From positions 3,563,080-3,627,079 of the forward strand of contig NZ_NKFP01000006.1 in NCBI RefSeq assembly GCF_002215035.1: 64,000 bases of DNA. The letters run 5' to 3'. Position 1 is the first letter of the stretch, and every line of letters begins with the position of its first letter. Source of the stretch: Leptolyngbya ohadii IS1 (GTDB lineage: Bacteria; Cyanobacteriota; Cyanobacteriia; Elainellales; Elainellaceae). Below are positions 8,686 through 18,286 of this stretch, in pieces. A program made the position numbers and the translations under genes. The notes beneath the pieces are model-generated. The model searched no databases. It was not told the DNA's origin and saw only the letters and a program-made list of their open reading frames with translations.

Positions 8686-10158
8686 ATGGACGGCAGAGAA
8701 GGCAAACCCCCTGTTAAAACGCCCGACTGGGTAAAGCACGCAGTTTTTTATCAAATTTTTCCCGATCGCTTTGCGCGGGGAGCCAGACCGGACAATCCCG
8801 ATCTGGTAGACATCCAGTTTGAGGGCTGGGAATCGCCGCCGTCTTTGCAGGGCTACAAGGGTGGAAATCTGTGGGGCGTAACGAAACAGCTCGATTATTT
8901 GCAGGGGTTGGGCATTACGGCAATCTACTTTACGCCGATCTTTCAGTCTGCCAGCAATCACCGCTACCATACCCACGACTACTATCAGGTCGATCCAATT
9001 TTGGGGGGCAATCCGGCTTTCTTCCAGATGCTCGAAGCGGCACACAATCGCGGCATCAAGGTCGTCCTGGACGGCGTATTTAACCATGCCAGTCGTGGCT
9101 TCTTCTTCTTTCACGACATCCTGGAAAATGGACCCTATTCCCCCTGGGTCAACTGGTTTAAGATTCAGGGCTGGCCCCTGTCTCCCTATAACGGTGAGCA
9201 TCCGGCAAACTATGTCGGCTGGGCAGGCAATCGGGCGCTGCCGGAGTTTAACCACGCCAATCCGCAGGTACGCGAATACATTATGGAGATTGGCGAATTC
9301 TGGGTGCGATCGGGGATTGATGGCTGGCGGTTAGACGTGCCCTTCTGCATTCAGGAGCCGGGATTCTGGCAGGAGTTTCGCGATCGCATCAAAGCAATTA
9401 ACCCCGAAGCGTACATTGTGGGGGAAGTCTGGACAGATGCGCGAGAATGGCTCGACGGCACGCAGTTTGATGGCGTGATGAATTATCTGTTTACGGGTCC
9501 AACGATCGCATTTGTGGCGGGCGATCGAGTAATTCCCGAAATGGCAGAGGATCGCAGCTATGAGCCTTATCCGGCGATCGATGCGGGACAGTATGCAACT
9601 AAGATGCAGCGTTTGCTAAAGCTCTATCCCTGGGAAATTCAGCTTGCCCAGCTTAATTTGCTGGCAAGTCATGATACGGCAAGGCTGATTTCGATGGCGG
9701 GAGGCGATTGGGATAGCGTCAAGCTGGCAAACCTGCTGCTGCTGACCTTCCCCGGTGCGCCCAGCATCTATTACGGTGATGAAGTGGGCTTGGAGGGCGG
9801 ACTCGATCCCGACTCGCGACGTGGCTTTCCGCTGGAGGCAAGCTGGAAGCTGGATGTGCTGACCTGTCACCGCCAACTGATTGCTCTGCGCCATGCCCAT
9901 CCCGCCCTCCGGACTGGAAACTATCAAATCCTCGGCTCCGAAGGAATGATCTATGCCTTTGCCCGCATTGGCAGCGGCGAAGCCCTGATCGTAGCAGTCA
10001 ACGCCGGAACCACGCCCGCCAAAATTACGCTGGAAGGAATTGGCAATCAGCTTTCGCACCGCTCCTCGGAACTCCTATACGGACAAGGTGAAGCCCGATG
10101 GACTGGAGACACGCTAACGCTTGAGCTGCCAGAGCGATCGGGCTTGGTGGTGGGTTAA
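8686..10158 (+). CDS. GH13 alpha-amylase family hydrolase (neopullulanase/maltogenic type)
   Basis: A 490-residue (beta/alpha)8 glycoside hydrolase acting on alpha-1,4/1,6 glucans. Region I is DGVFNH. The nucleophile is D217 (WRLDVPF), the acid/base E247 (IVGEVW) and the transition-state stabiliser D330 (ASHDTAR). YHTHDYYQVDP matches neopullulanase/cyclomaltodextrinase enzymes. It lacks their N-terminal dimerisation domain, which explains a length near 490 rather than 580. No signal peptide, so it probably acts on cytoplasmic glycogen-derived oligosaccharides. The NtcA-like regulator lies directly upstream, suggesting carbon/nitrogen-linked control, though that is inference. Confidence 0.93.
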   Translation: MDGREGKPPVKTPDWVKHAVFYQIFPDRFARGARPDNPDLVDIQFEGWESPPSLQGYKGGNLWGVTKQLDYLQGLGITAIYFTPIFQSASNHRYHTHDYYQVDPILGGNPAFFQMLEAAHNRGIKVVLDGVFNHASRGFFFFHDILENGPYSPWVNWFKIQGWPLSPYNGEHPANYVGWAGNRALPEFNHANPQVREYIMEIGEFWVRSGIDGWRLDVPFCIQEPGFWQEFRDRIKAINPEAYIVGEVWTDAREWLDGTQFDGVMNYLFTGPTIAFVAGDRVIPEMAEDRSYEPYPAIDAGQYATKMQRLLKLYPWEIQLAQLNLLASHDTARLISMAGGDWDSVKLANLLLLTFPGAPSIYYGDEVGLEGGLDPDSRRGFPLEASWKLDVLTCHRQLIALRHAHPALRTGNYQILGSEGMIYAFARIGSGEALIVAVNAGTTPAKITLEGIGNQLSHRSSELLYGQGEARWTGDTLTLELPERSGLVVG

Positions 10159-10197
10159 TTTTTAGCGATAAATCGATCGAGTGTGAGTGTGATGCAT

Positions 10198-10310
10198 TTC
10201 TCCTCGTTCCAATGCTCTGCGTTAGAATGCCTTTGCTGAGGCTCTGCCTCCTTCCATTATTTAGCAGCAGAGCCGCATCCGGGCAGCATCCAGGCTGAGC
10301 CTGGACACCA
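10198..10310. repeat. dispersed cyanobacterial palindromic repeat
   Basis: Holds two palindromes: GAGGCTCTGCCTC near 10238 and CCAGGCTGAGCCTGG within 10289-10305. They are preceded by CTCGTTCC and ATGCTCTGCG blocks. This GAGGC-TCT-GCCTC plus CCAGGCT-AGCCTGG layout is a familiar intergenic repeat type in cyanobacteria. It lies between two convergent genes and may also act as a transcription stop for both. Confidence 0.6.
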
Positions 10311-10332
10311 GATTTCTATCAGATGTAGTGCT

Positions 10333-10956
10333 TTACAACAGATAGAGCAGAACAAACAAAATCACCCAGACCACATCCACAAAGTGCCAGTACAGCTCAG
10401 CGGCTTCAATGCCAAAGTGGTGTTGGCTCGAATAGTGGTTTTGAGAGCGCGATCGCCACAGGACTGCCAGAATCAGGATCAGCCCGAACAGGACGTGCAA
10501 ACCGTGGAAGCCCGTCAGCACATAGAAGGTACTGGCGTAGAGGTTCGTTTTCAGCCCGAATTCGAGATGGAAATATTCATAGAGCTGACCGACCAGGAAG
10601 ATTGCGCCCATGAGTCCGGTTGCCGCAAACCAGGCGCGGAATTTGGCGACGTTATTATTTTTGATCGCGGTGTCTGCCTGATGAATCACAAAACTACTGG
10701 ACACCAGCAGAATCGTGTTGATTCCCGGCAGTAATAGCTCCCGTTCCGGCGTGCCTTCCGGGGGCCAGCTCGGATAGACGGCGCGGAAGGTGAGATACGC
10801 CACAAATAATCCCAAAAAGATCATGCTTTCCGCCACCAGGAACACAATGATGCCAAAAATGCGGTGATCGGGATGTTCTTCGTGGGCGGCTGCGCTGTCA
10901 GTTTGGTATTGCTGCCCCACGCGATCGACAGCCGTTCCTTCGATTGATCCTTGCAT
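10333..10956 (-). CDS. ctaE: cytochrome c oxidase subunit III
   Basis: A 207-residue integral membrane protein of the aa3-type terminal oxidase. About five hydrophobic spans are visible, with the family motifs FLGLFVAYLTFR, GFHGLHVLFGL and WHFVDVVW. I start at ATG 10956 because AGGAG sits just upstream; the longer frame from 10971 would swallow that site. It is last in ctaC-ctaD-ctaE. The subunit has no redox centre and stabilises proton and oxygen pathways of subunit I. Confidence 0.96.
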   Translation of the reverse strand: MQGSIEGTAVDRVGQQYQTDSAAAHEEHPDHRIFGIIVFLVAESMIFLGLFVAYLTFRAVYPSWPPEGTPERELLLPGINTILLVSSSFVIHQADTAIKNNNVAKFRAWFAATGLMGAIFLVGQLYEYFHLEFGLKTNLYASTFYVLTGFHGLHVLFGLILILAVLWRSRSQNHYSSQHHFGIEAAELYWHFVDVVWVILFVLLYLL

Positions 10957-10996
10957 AGGTTCTCCTAACAATTGCTACGACTGGTACGACGGAAGA

Positions 10997-12697
10997 CTAC
11001 GACAGCGGTGACGAATCGGGCTGAAGTTCGGGCGAGGTGAGCGGCGGCTCGTTTTCGCGGTTGTCATGCTCCGGGTCTACGCCGTAGTCATAGGGACCGT
11101 GGGTGATAACGGGCAATACCTCAAAGTTTTCGATCGCTGGAGGAGAAGTGGTCATCCATTCCAGGGTCAGAGCGTTCCAGGGGTTATCGGCAGCGGGTTT
11201 GCCTTTCCACCAGCTCCAGATCGCGTTAATCAGGAAGGGGAAAGTCGAAACGGCAAGAATGTACGCGCCTACGGTTGCCATCTGGTTCAGCGAGGTAAAA
11301 CGCGGATCGTACATCGCAATCCGGCGATTCATGCCCATCAGTCCCAGCTTGTGCATCGGCATAAATGTGAGGTTCATGCCGATCAGCGTCAGGACGAAGT
11401 GAATTTGACCGAGGGGTTCGTTCATCATGCGTCCGGTCATCTTGGGAAACCAGTGGTAAATTGCCGCGAAGATGCCAAACACACTGCCGCCGAACAGGAC
11501 GTAGTGAAGGTGAGCGACGATGAAATAGGTATCGTGAACGTGGATGTCAAACGGAACGGAGGCGACCATTACACCGCTAATTCCGCCGATGACGAACATC
11601 CCCACAAAACCCATTGCGAACAGCATGGCGCTATTCAGGGAGATCTTGCCGCCCCACATGGTTCCGAGCCAGCTAAAGATCTTAATTCCCGTCGGAACTG
11701 CGATCACCATTGTTGTGATCATAAAGAACATCCGCAGCCATGCCGGAGTGCCGCTGGTGAACATATGGTGTGCCCACACAATCAGTCCCAGAAAAGCGAT
11801 CGCCACACTGGAATAAGCGACAGCCCGATAGCCGAACAGCGGCTTACGCGAGTGAACCGGAATAATGTCTGAGATCGCCCCAAACAGCGGCAGGATCATA
11901 ATGTAGACCGCCGGGTGGGAGTAGAACCAGAACATATGCTGATAGACGATCGGATCACCGCCGCCCAGGGGGTTAAAGAACGCCGTCCCCACCAGCAGAT
12001 CGAACGCCAGCAGAATCAGCGCACCCGCCAGAACCGGAGTCGAAAGCAGGATTAGCGCCGACGTAGATAGCATCGACCAGCAGAAGACGGGCATATCGTT
12101 TAAGCCCATGCTGGGAACACGCATTTTCAGAATCGTTGTCAGGAAGTTGATCGCCCCCAGAATCGAGGAGGTTCCCAGAATCAGCAGGCTAAAGATCCAG
12201 ATACCTTCGCCCACTTTCCCGCTCACCAGACTCAGGGGCGGATAGGAAGTCCAGCCTGCCTGCGGTGCTTCAATCAGCAGACTGCCGACCAGCATCACGC
12301 CACCGATCGGAATCATCCAGAAAGCGAGGGCATTCAGCTTGGGAAATGCCATGTCTCGCGCCCCAATCATCAGCGGAATCAAGTAGTTCCCCAGTCCAGC
12401 TCCGGCAGGCACAATCCACATGAAGATCATGATCGTGCCGTGCAGCGTCAGCAGGTTGTTGTACATCTCCGGCGGAACCAGATCGGAGGCAGGCGTTGCC
12501 AGCTCGGTTCGCATCACGTCCGCCATGACACCGCCGATGAGGTAGAAAATAAACGACGTGACGAGATACTGAATCCCGATCACTTTATGGTCTGTGTTGA
12601 AGGTGAAGTAGTCCTGCCAGCGGCGCTCTTTGTGGGCATGCCCGTGCTGCTTAGCGGCTGGGGGATTTGCAACGATCGGCATTTCTGCGTTTGTCAT
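10997..12697 (-). CDS. ctaD: cytochrome c oxidase subunit I
   Basis: The 566-residue catalytic subunit with twelve membrane spans. Heme and copper ligands are visible: HGTIMIF (heme a), YSHPAVY (CuB His and the cross-linked Tyr), WAHHMF (CuB pair) and HDTYFIVAHLHY (hemes a3 and a). The YSHPAVY sequence lacks the HPE glutamate of mitochondrial-type enzymes and carries the Tyr-Ser motif of A2-type oxidases. ATG 12697 is used; a TTG at 12712 would add five residues, and neither has a strong ribosome-binding site. It is 41 bases ahead of ctaE. Confidence 0.97.
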   Translation of the reverse strand: MTNAEMPIVANPPAAKQHGHAHKERRWQDYFTFNTDHKVIGIQYLVTSFIFYLIGGVMADVMRTELATPASDLVPPEMYNNLLTLHGTIMIFMWIVPAGAGLGNYLIPLMIGARDMAFPKLNALAFWMIPIGGVMLVGSLLIEAPQAGWTSYPPLSLVSGKVGEGIWIFSLLILGTSSILGAINFLTTILKMRVPSMGLNDMPVFCWSMLSTSALILLSTPVLAGALILLAFDLLVGTAFFNPLGGGDPIVYQHMFWFYSHPAVYIMILPLFGAISDIIPVHSRKPLFGYRAVAYSSVAIAFLGLIVWAHHMFTSGTPAWLRMFFMITTMVIAVPTGIKIFSWLGTMWGGKISLNSAMLFAMGFVGMFVIGGISGVMVASVPFDIHVHDTYFIVAHLHYVLFGGSVFGIFAAIYHWFPKMTGRMMNEPLGQIHFVLTLIGMNLTFMPMHKLGLMGMNRRIAMYDPRFTSLNQMATVGAYILAVSTFPFLINAIWSWWKGKPAADNPWNALTLEWMTTSPPAIENFEVLPVITHGPYDYGVDPEHDNRENEPPLTSPELQPDSSPLS

Positions 12698-12752
12698 ATG
12701 CTCGGTTGCCAATAGAAAAACCAGTAGGAAAACAGAAAAATTACAGTTAAAT

Positions 12753-12870
12753 CTCTTGTGAGGTGGGCATCCTGCCCGCCTTTCCGGTTCTCAAGATCTC
12801 TCGTGCACCAGGATTGTTGGTCAGGAGTGAAATGTTTTGCACTGGGCGGACGGAATCCACCCCACAAGAG
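12753..12870. repeat. MITE-like palindromic element between ctaC and ctaD
   Basis: An outer arm CTCTTGTGAGGTGG (from 12753) is mirrored by CCACCCCACAAGAG ending at 12870, and the flanking CCGCC/GGGCGG also pair, giving imperfect arms of about 27 bases around a 60-base centre. A related arm, CTTGTGGGGTAGGCATCTTG, lies at 61334. It occupies most of the ctaC-ctaD spacer and could fold in the transcript. Confidence 0.55.
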
Positions 12871-12889
12871 AGGAGAGAATTTGGGGGGT

Positions 12890-13885
12890 TTAAGCCGCAG
12901 GCTGCGCGGGCTGGAGAGACTTCAGAGCCTCAGCAGTAATGCCAAGCTGATCCGCAACAGGAGCCAACCGATCGATATCCGTTCTTTCAGTCAGAGCTGC
13001 CACCGTTTGATCGCCGCCTTTCTGAGCAACCACCTGGGATTGAAGCCACTGATCATAAGCTTCCTGACTATCGACGTAGAGCTTCGCGCCCATCGCGCCG
13101 TGATAGGGTCCGCAGAGTTCGGCACAGACGATCGGGTATTCACCTTCTCGTTTAGGCTGGAACCGCAGTTCGGCAGGTTGACCGGGGATCGCATCCTGCT
13201 TCAAACGAAACTCCGGCAGCCAGAAAGCATGGAGAACGTCCTGCGCTTTGATCGTTAGCTTCACGTCGGAGTTGACGGGGATATGCAGTTCTCCCGAAGT
13301 AACGCCGCTTTCCGGGTAGGTGAAGATCCAGGCGTACTGGAGTCCCATCACATCGACGCTCAGGTCAGGCTCTTTGCCCTGCGTCTGGGGATCTGCGCCC
13401 ACCCCTAAAGCCAGATGGTGGTGCATTGAGTGGGTTTTGCGCTGCTGACCGTTGACGATCGGCGTTGCCATATCAGTATCTGCCATAGCCACCTGCACTT
13501 CCGGCGTGGCTTCGATCGCATCCGGATCAAATCCGCCTAGATTTCGGTAGACATCAAAGCTATATACACTGAGGAACAGCACGATAAATACCGGGATCGC
13601 AGTCCAGACAATTTCCAGGGGAATGTTTCCGGCGATCGGCGGACCATCCGTATTGTCCCCTTTGCGGCGACGGAAGCGAATGGCGCTGACAATAATTGCA
13701 CCTTCCACGAGCAGGAAGATTCCAGTTCCCACAGTCAGCATCGTGTTGAACAGTCCGTCAACCAGACCGGCATCGTCGGAAGCCTGCACAGGGAGCAGCC
13801 CATGATTTTGTCCATACCAGATGCTCACCAGCGTCAGGGCAATGCCAGCCAGCATCGTGAGGATACTATTCGGAATGTTTTTCAC
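12890..13885 (-). CDS. ctaC: cytochrome c oxidase subunit II
   Basis: A 331-residue subunit that takes electrons from cytochrome c or plastocyanin. Two N-terminal spans (about residues 8-30 and 47-68, then a third hydrophobic stretch near 95-110) precede the cupredoxin domain. The CuA site is CAELCGPYHGAM (Cys-x3-Cys-x3-His). An extra Met/His-rich loop (THSMHHHLAL) lies between the membrane part and the CuA domain. The start is GTG 13885, matching the family N-terminus NIPNSILTML, though without a clear Shine-Dalgarno. First gene of ctaCDE, divergent from ctaA. Confidence 0.95.
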   Translation of the reverse strand: MKNIPNSILTMLAGIALTLVSIWYGQNHGLLPVQASDDAGLVDGLFNTMLTVGTGIFLLVEGAIIVSAIRFRRRKGDNTDGPPIAGNIPLEIVWTAIPVFIVLFLSVYSFDVYRNLGGFDPDAIEATPEVQVAMADTDMATPIVNGQQRKTHSMHHHLALGVGADPQTQGKEPDLSVDVMGLQYAWIFTYPESGVTSGELHIPVNSDVKLTIKAQDVLHAFWLPEFRLKQDAIPGQPAELRFQPKREGEYPIVCAELCGPYHGAMGAKLYVDSQEAYDQWLQSQVVAQKGGDQTVAALTERTDIDRLAPVADQLGITAEALKSLQPAQPAA

Positions 13886-14962
13886 GGTGAGTCAGAGAGT
13901 AGAAATTACACAGCACACAGTCATTATTGGAGGTGACTATGATGATTGGGATGATTGGAGGGAGGCTTAGGGAAAGCCATCTAACGCTTCCAGTCGGAAG
14001 GGCAGATTGGAGCGGAACCGAGTTTTTGAATGGTTTGAGTGGATTGAGGATCAAACTAAGATGTAAAGAAATCTAAAACTAACGGTTGCGATCGAGAAAT
14101 TGAACATTCACGATCAGTCGGAGCGTATCACTTTAACTTTATAGGAGTCTTTACAGAAGTATAGACAGGATTATCAGTTTACAGGACGGGTAAAAATGTC
14201 CATCAGCACAACTCACCTCCCACGTTAGCGAAATATCCTCCTTTTAACCATTCCCCGAAAGAAAGAGGAATCCACTTGGCATGGCTCTGAGGGAGGATTG
14301 TTGCTCGTTTTCTTAAAGATTTCTTTGGGATCATTCGCCCACCAATTCGATTAGTTTGCTAGCCATCAGAATCTATCGCTAAAAACGGATGAACCGCGCC
14401 GCGATCGCTATGATGGAGGAAAGGACTCTGCCGATAGTTCAACCGCTGCCAGCTCCCATCATGCTGGTAAAACGACCTGGTAAAACAGCCTGGTAGAAAA
14501 GATTGTGCAGTTGGCAGGGAGGTTGCCTGAGTCATTCAACCATCATGCGAGCTGAAGATAGTCCTTGAAAAAATTGCCCTGCTCCACCTGTTCCTGTGAA
14601 TTTTGTTCATGCAGTTATCGAGCTACAGGATTTTTAGAGAAATGTAAACTTCTCTTGCCTAAAATCAAAAGAAATTCCGAAACATCAGAGCTTTTAGGTT
14701 TTGCCTATCTAAAGTAAGGACTAAAGCAGTTCAGTAGATTGTTCTGACTCCGTATCGTCATCCTGCCTGAGATAGAGATCTAGAAATATCAATAAAGCAA
14801 AAGAGAGCAGCGCTGCTTGATAAGGAAGCCCCTAAGATAGAGCCTCCTTCTTTTGATGCTTCTGTTTTCCATCTTTTGATAGATTGCCCATCAATATCTG
14901 CTTTTAGTCTTATTTCTCCTAGTAAAAGTAATGGTTTTAATGCAAGAAAGGAGGCATGGCGG
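13886..14962. other. 1.08-kb divergent intergenic region between ctaC and ctaA
   Basis: No convincing gene. It must hold the promoters for both oxidase groups. At 14464-14502 CTGGTAAAACGAC, CTGGTAAAACAGC and CTGGTAGAAAAGA form a 13-base tandem repeat in three decaying copies. The stretch 14640-14740 is AT-rich. No tRNA or known small RNA was recognised. Confidence 0.5.
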
Positions 14963-15991
14963 ATGACTGATTCACTGCATTCCCAACTGCGTCCAGAACT
15001 AAATTCGGAAATGCTAACTCCTACCTCTTTAGAAGCCTCTTTAGAAGTGACTGAAACCTCTTCCAAGTCTGTCAAAGCCAAGTTCACTCCCCAGGATCGC
15101 GTCCGTCGATTGGTCTGGAAGATGGCGATCGCAACCCTGATACTGATGGCGATCGGGAGTGCAACCCGCGTGATGAATGCTGGACTCGCCTGCCCTGACT
15201 GGCCCCTCTGCTATGGCACGCTATTCCCGGCACAGCAAATGAATCTCCAGGTATTTCTGGAATGGATTCACCGCCTTGATGCTTCCCTGATTGGGCTGAT
15301 GGCGATCGTCCTGGTCGGCTATGCCTGGTGGAAACGCGCCGCCTTGCCCAAATGGACTCCCTGGGTTGCCACCCTTGCCCTCGGTCTTATCGTGTTTCAG
15401 GGCGTCCTGGGCGGACTCACCGTGACGGAAATGCTGCGGTTTGATATTGTCACCGCTCACCTGGGAACGGCACTTGCCTTCTTTATCACCCTGCTGGTAA
15501 TGGGAACTCTGCTGCTACCCCATCAGCCCACAGGAACGGTCGGCAAACTGCCCTGGCTCAGCCTCACTGCCGCTGTCCTGATCTATCTGCAAAGCATCTC
15601 CGGTGCACTGGTTGGTTCTCGTTGGGCACTGCACCAGTGTCTCGTCGTGACTCAGCTATGCAGCGTTATGAACATCCACCTGCTAGGCATCATTCCCGCA
15701 ACGCTGATGACCCTGGCAGTTGTGATTGCCGCGTGGCGTACTCCCGCCCTCAATCGATCGCTGAGACAGCTTGCTAACCTGACCGGACTGCTGCTGCTCC
15801 TCCAGCTCACCCTCGGCTTTGCCACCTTCCGCCTGCACCTCCAGGTCGAACTCCTCACCATCTCCCATCAAATGGTTGGCGCGTCTCTTTTGGGTTCCCT
15901 GATCTGCTTCGCTGTCCTGGGACTTCGCGATCGCAGCAGAGCTAACCAACCCACTCCTCGCATCACAGAGGACTCCCCCCAACCCGCCTAA
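14963..15991 (+). CDS. ctaA: heme A synthase (COX15/CtaA)
   Basis: A 342-residue membrane enzyme oxidising heme O to heme A for the aa3 oxidase encoded next door. The motif [19 protein letters not shown] is diagnostic, and heme-ligand histidines are seen in EWIHRLDAS and TISHQMVGA, in a repeated four-helix arrangement with eight spans. I place the start at ATG 14963, eight bases after AAGGAGG; the frame is open further upstream but that part is unlike the family. Followed 67 bases later by ctaB. Confidence 0.94.
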   Translation: MTDSLHSQLRPELNSEMLTPTSLEASLEVTETSSKSVKAKFTPQDRVRRLVWKMAIATLILMAIGSATRVMNAGLACPDWPLCYGTLFPAQQMNLQVFLEWIHRLDASLIGLMAIVLVGYAWWKRAALPKWTPWVATLALGLIVFQGVLGGLTVTEMLRFDIVTAHLGTALAFFITLLVMGTLLLPHQPTGTVGKLPWLSLTAAVLIYLQSISGALVGSRWALHQCLVVTQLCSVMNIHLLGIIPATLMTLAVVIAAWRTPALNRSLRQLANLTGLLLLLQLTLGFATFRLHLQVELLTISHQMVGASLLGSLICFAVLGLRDRSRANQPTPRITEDSPQPA

Positions 15992-16012
15992 CTCCCTACT
16001 CCCCACTCCCCT
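15991..16012 (+). repeat. STRR-like heptamer repeat after ctaA
   Basis: Three consecutive heptamers, ACTCCCT, ACTCCCC and ACTCCCC, begin on the last base of the ctaA stop codon. The unit resembles the CCCC(A/G)-type short tandemly repeated repetitive sequences known from cyanobacteria. Confidence 0.7.
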
Positions 16013-16058
16013 ACACCCCCGATCCTTCATTCTCCCAATTGATACAGGTAAAGACGTA

Positions 16059-17042
16059 ATGCAAGAAACCACCTGGACAGAAACTCCTCGACACCACCAG
16101 AACCTCTGGCAGGTGATGCAGAGTTACTGGCAACTGACCAAACCTCGGATTATTGTTCTCCTCCTGATTACCACCGCAGGTAGTATGTGGATTGCCGCAC
16201 AGGGCAAGGTTGATCCTGTCCTGCTGCTTGTAACCCTGGTGGGCGGTGCGCTGGCAGCTGCTTCAGCCAACGTCATCAACTGTTTGTACGATCGCGATAT
16301 CGACTACGAAATGGAACGGACGCGCCATCGTCCCCTGCCGTCGGGTCGAATTCAGCCCCTTCATGCGCTGCTGTTTGCGATCGCCCTTGCTACGATTTCC
16401 TTTAGCCTACTGGCGGTGTTTGCCAATCTGCTGAGTGCCTGCCTGGCGATGTCTGGGATCGTCACTTACGTCCTGGTCTACACCCACTGGCTGAAGCGTC
16501 ACAGTACGCAGAATATTGTGATTGGGGGTGCCGCCGGTGCAATTCCTCCCCTCGTTGGCTGGGCAGCGGTTACGGGTGATCTAAGCTGGGCAGCTTGGGT
16601 GTTTTTTGCGATCGTCTTTTTCTGGACTCCGCCGCACTTCTGGGCACTGGCAATGATGATCGAGAAAGACTATGCCAAAGTCGGTGTGCCGATGTTGCCC
16701 TGTGTTGCCGGACGCGAAACCACCGCGAAGCAAATCTGGATCTACACGCTGCTAATGCTGCCGATTACGCTGCTGCTGGTCTATCCGCTGCACGTCATGG
16801 GACTCTTCTACGCGATCGTTGCTGTCGGTCTCGGCGCTCTGTTCCTGGCAAAAGCCTGGGCTTTATTGAGCGACCCAATGGATCAGCAAGCCGCCCGATC
16901 GCTGTTCAAGTATTCCATTCTTTACCTGATGCTGCTGTCTGCGGGGATGGCGATCGACAGTCTCCCCTTCACCCAAACCCTGAACAGCACGATCGCCGAA
17001 GGACTGAACACCGTTATCAGCAGTCTACCGATCAGCCTGTAG
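16059..17042 (+). CDS. ctaB: protoheme IX farnesyltransferase (heme O synthase)
   Basis: A 327-residue UbiA-family membrane prenyltransferase that adds farnesyl to heme B, giving heme O, the substrate of CtaA. The first Asp-rich site is [20 protein letters not shown] and the second is in the [13 protein letters not shown] segment. About nine membrane spans. With ctaA it forms the heme A pathway pair, divergent from ctaCDE. A clear terminator follows at 17117-17139. Confidence 0.96.
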   Translation: MQETTWTETPRHHQNLWQVMQSYWQLTKPRIIVLLLITTAGSMWIAAQGKVDPVLLLVTLVGGALAAASANVINCLYDRDIDYEMERTRHRPLPSGRIQPLHALLFAIALATISFSLLAVFANLLSACLAMSGIVTYVLVYTHWLKRHSTQNIVIGGAAGAIPPLVGWAAVTGDLSWAAWVFFAIVFFWTPPHFWALAMMIEKDYAKVGVPMLPCVAGRETTAKQIWIYTLLMLPITLLLVYPLHVMGLFYAIVAVGLGALFLAKAWALLSDPMDQQAARSLFKYSILYLMLLSAGMAIDSLPFTQTLNSTIAEGLNTVISSLPISL

Positions 17043-17116
17043 CATTTCTCTCAATTCATCGATTCAAATCATCAATTCAAACTTGTGATCTTAGTTTGAC
17101 TGACACGATCGAACAG

Positions 17117-17139
17117 AGGCGGGACACCCCGCCTTTTTT
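17117..17139 (+). terminator. rho-independent terminator after ctaB
   Basis: AGGCGGG (17117-17123) pairs with CCCGCCT (17128-17134) over an ACAC loop, followed by a run of six T residues overlapping the stem end. It lies 75 bases after the ctaB stop. Confidence 0.88.
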
Positions 17140-17311
17140 CTGTCTTTCTGCAAGCGATCTAAACCCTACAGCCCCTAAATCTTCCACAGGTGGGGGACTT
17201 TGAAACCGCTGGCTATGGATGAACCAAGGGTTAGCTGCTATTTATGGAACAACTCGATCGCCCACAGAGATAAACTGGTTAACTGTCCGCCAACCAAACC
17301 CCAAAATCTTC

Positions 17312-17350
17312 CTGCTCCCCTGCTCCCCCACTCCCCACTCCCCACCACCC
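17312..17350 (+). repeat. STRR-like heptamer repeat directly upstream of truB
   Basis: CTGCTCC, CCTGCTC, CCCCACT, CCCCACT and CCCCACC run without a break up to three bases before the truB ATG. The run replaces any Shine-Dalgarno sequence there. Confidence 0.7.
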
Positions 17351-17353
17351 CAA

Positions 17354-18286
17354 ATGCACGGCTTCCTCAACCTCAACAAACCCGCCGGACTCACCTCGCA
17401 CGACTGCGTTGCCCGTCTGCGGAAAATCCTGCGAACCAAAAAAGTTGGACATGGGGGAACCCTCGATCCTGCCGCAATGGGGGTACTGCCGATCGCCGTT
17501 GGGAAAGCAACGCGCCTGCTGCAATACCTGAGCCACCGGAAATCCTATAAAGCAACGATTCGGTTTGGTCTGCAAACGGCAACGGATGATTTGGAAGGGG
17601 AAGTACTATCACAGTCTGATGCCTCTGAACTCACCCTCGATCGCATCAAGGCATCCCTATCGCAGTTTCAGGGCACGATCGCCCAAATTCCCCCCAGCTA
17701 CAGCGCAATTCAGGTGGGCGGCAAACGACTTTATGAGTTAGCGCGATCGGGCGAAATAGTCGAGGCTCCGGTGCGAACCGTCCAGATCGATCGCCTGGAG
17801 ATTATCGATTGGCGACCTGGAGAATTCCCTGAACTGGATTTAGAAATTGATTGCGGCACGGGCACCTATATTCGATCGATCGCACGAGACTTAGGGGATG
17901 TCGTCGGAACAGGTGGCACTCTAGCCAGCCTGCTCAGAACGCGCAGCAGCGAATTTTTTCTTCAGGACAGCCTCACCCTGGAGGTCCTTGCCGATCGCAT
18001 CGAATCCAACACCCTCCAAATGATTCCGCCCCCGATTGCTCTGAGACAAATGCCGATCGCCGTTCTGCCGCCCGATCTGACTTTAGCCTGGTCACAGGGA
18101 AAGCGATTGCCGCTAGAAGTCATGCAAATCGATCGAGCAGCCAGCACTTCCCATTTTCAAATGCAGGATCAGGCAGGGCATTTCCTCGGCATCGGTGAAA
18201 TCATGCAGAAAAGTTCTGCTGAGGCGATCGATCAAACCAGTCCTGTTTTGCAGCCGAAACTGGTTTGGGATTTACCGATAATCTAG
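17354..18286 (+). CDS. truB: tRNA pseudouridine(55) synthase TruB
   Basis: A 310-residue enzyme making pseudouridine 55 in the T-arm of tRNAs. The catalytic Asp is in GHGGTLDPAAMGVLPIAVG; the family start HGFLNLNKPAGLTSHD fixes the ATG at 17354, although the frame stays open for 45 codons upstream. KSYKATIRFGLQTATDD, PPSYSAIQVGGKRLYELAR and GTGTYIRSIARDLG are all present. No ribosome-binding site precedes the ATG, only C-rich heptamers. Its TAG stop overlaps the TAG stop of the convergent AttH-like gene in a shared CTAG. Confidence 0.96.
   Translation: MHGFLNLNKPAGLTSHDCVARLRKILRTKKVGHGGTLDPAAMGVLPIAVGKATRLLQYLSHRKSYKATIRFGLQTATDDLEGEVLSQSDASELTLDRIKASLSQFQGTIAQIPPSYSAIQVGGKRLYELARSGEIVEAPVRTVQIDRLEIIDWRPGEFPELDLEIDCGTGTYIRSIARDLGDVVGTGGTLASLLRTRSSEFFLQDSLTLEVLADRIESNTLQMIPPPIALRQMPIAVLPPDLTLAWSQGKRLPLEVMQIDRAASTSHFQMQDQAGHFLGIGEIMQKSSAEAIDQTSPVLQPKLVWDLPII

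Noticed and set aside
8584-9255. A 223-codon minus-strand frame over the amylase gene start
   Set aside because: It covers catalytic-domain codons of the GH13 enzyme in antisense and has no start signal.
11066-11872. A 268-codon plus-strand frame within ctaD
   Set aside because: Antisense to subunit I of cytochrome oxidase; the His/Asn/Gln-rich composition is typical of a shadow frame.
13886-14962. A possible structural RNA gene in the long ctaC-ctaA spacer
   Set aside because: Looked for tRNA cloverleaf, tmRNA, RNase P and 6S RNA patterns by eye and found none; only a decayed 13-base tandem repeat is clear.
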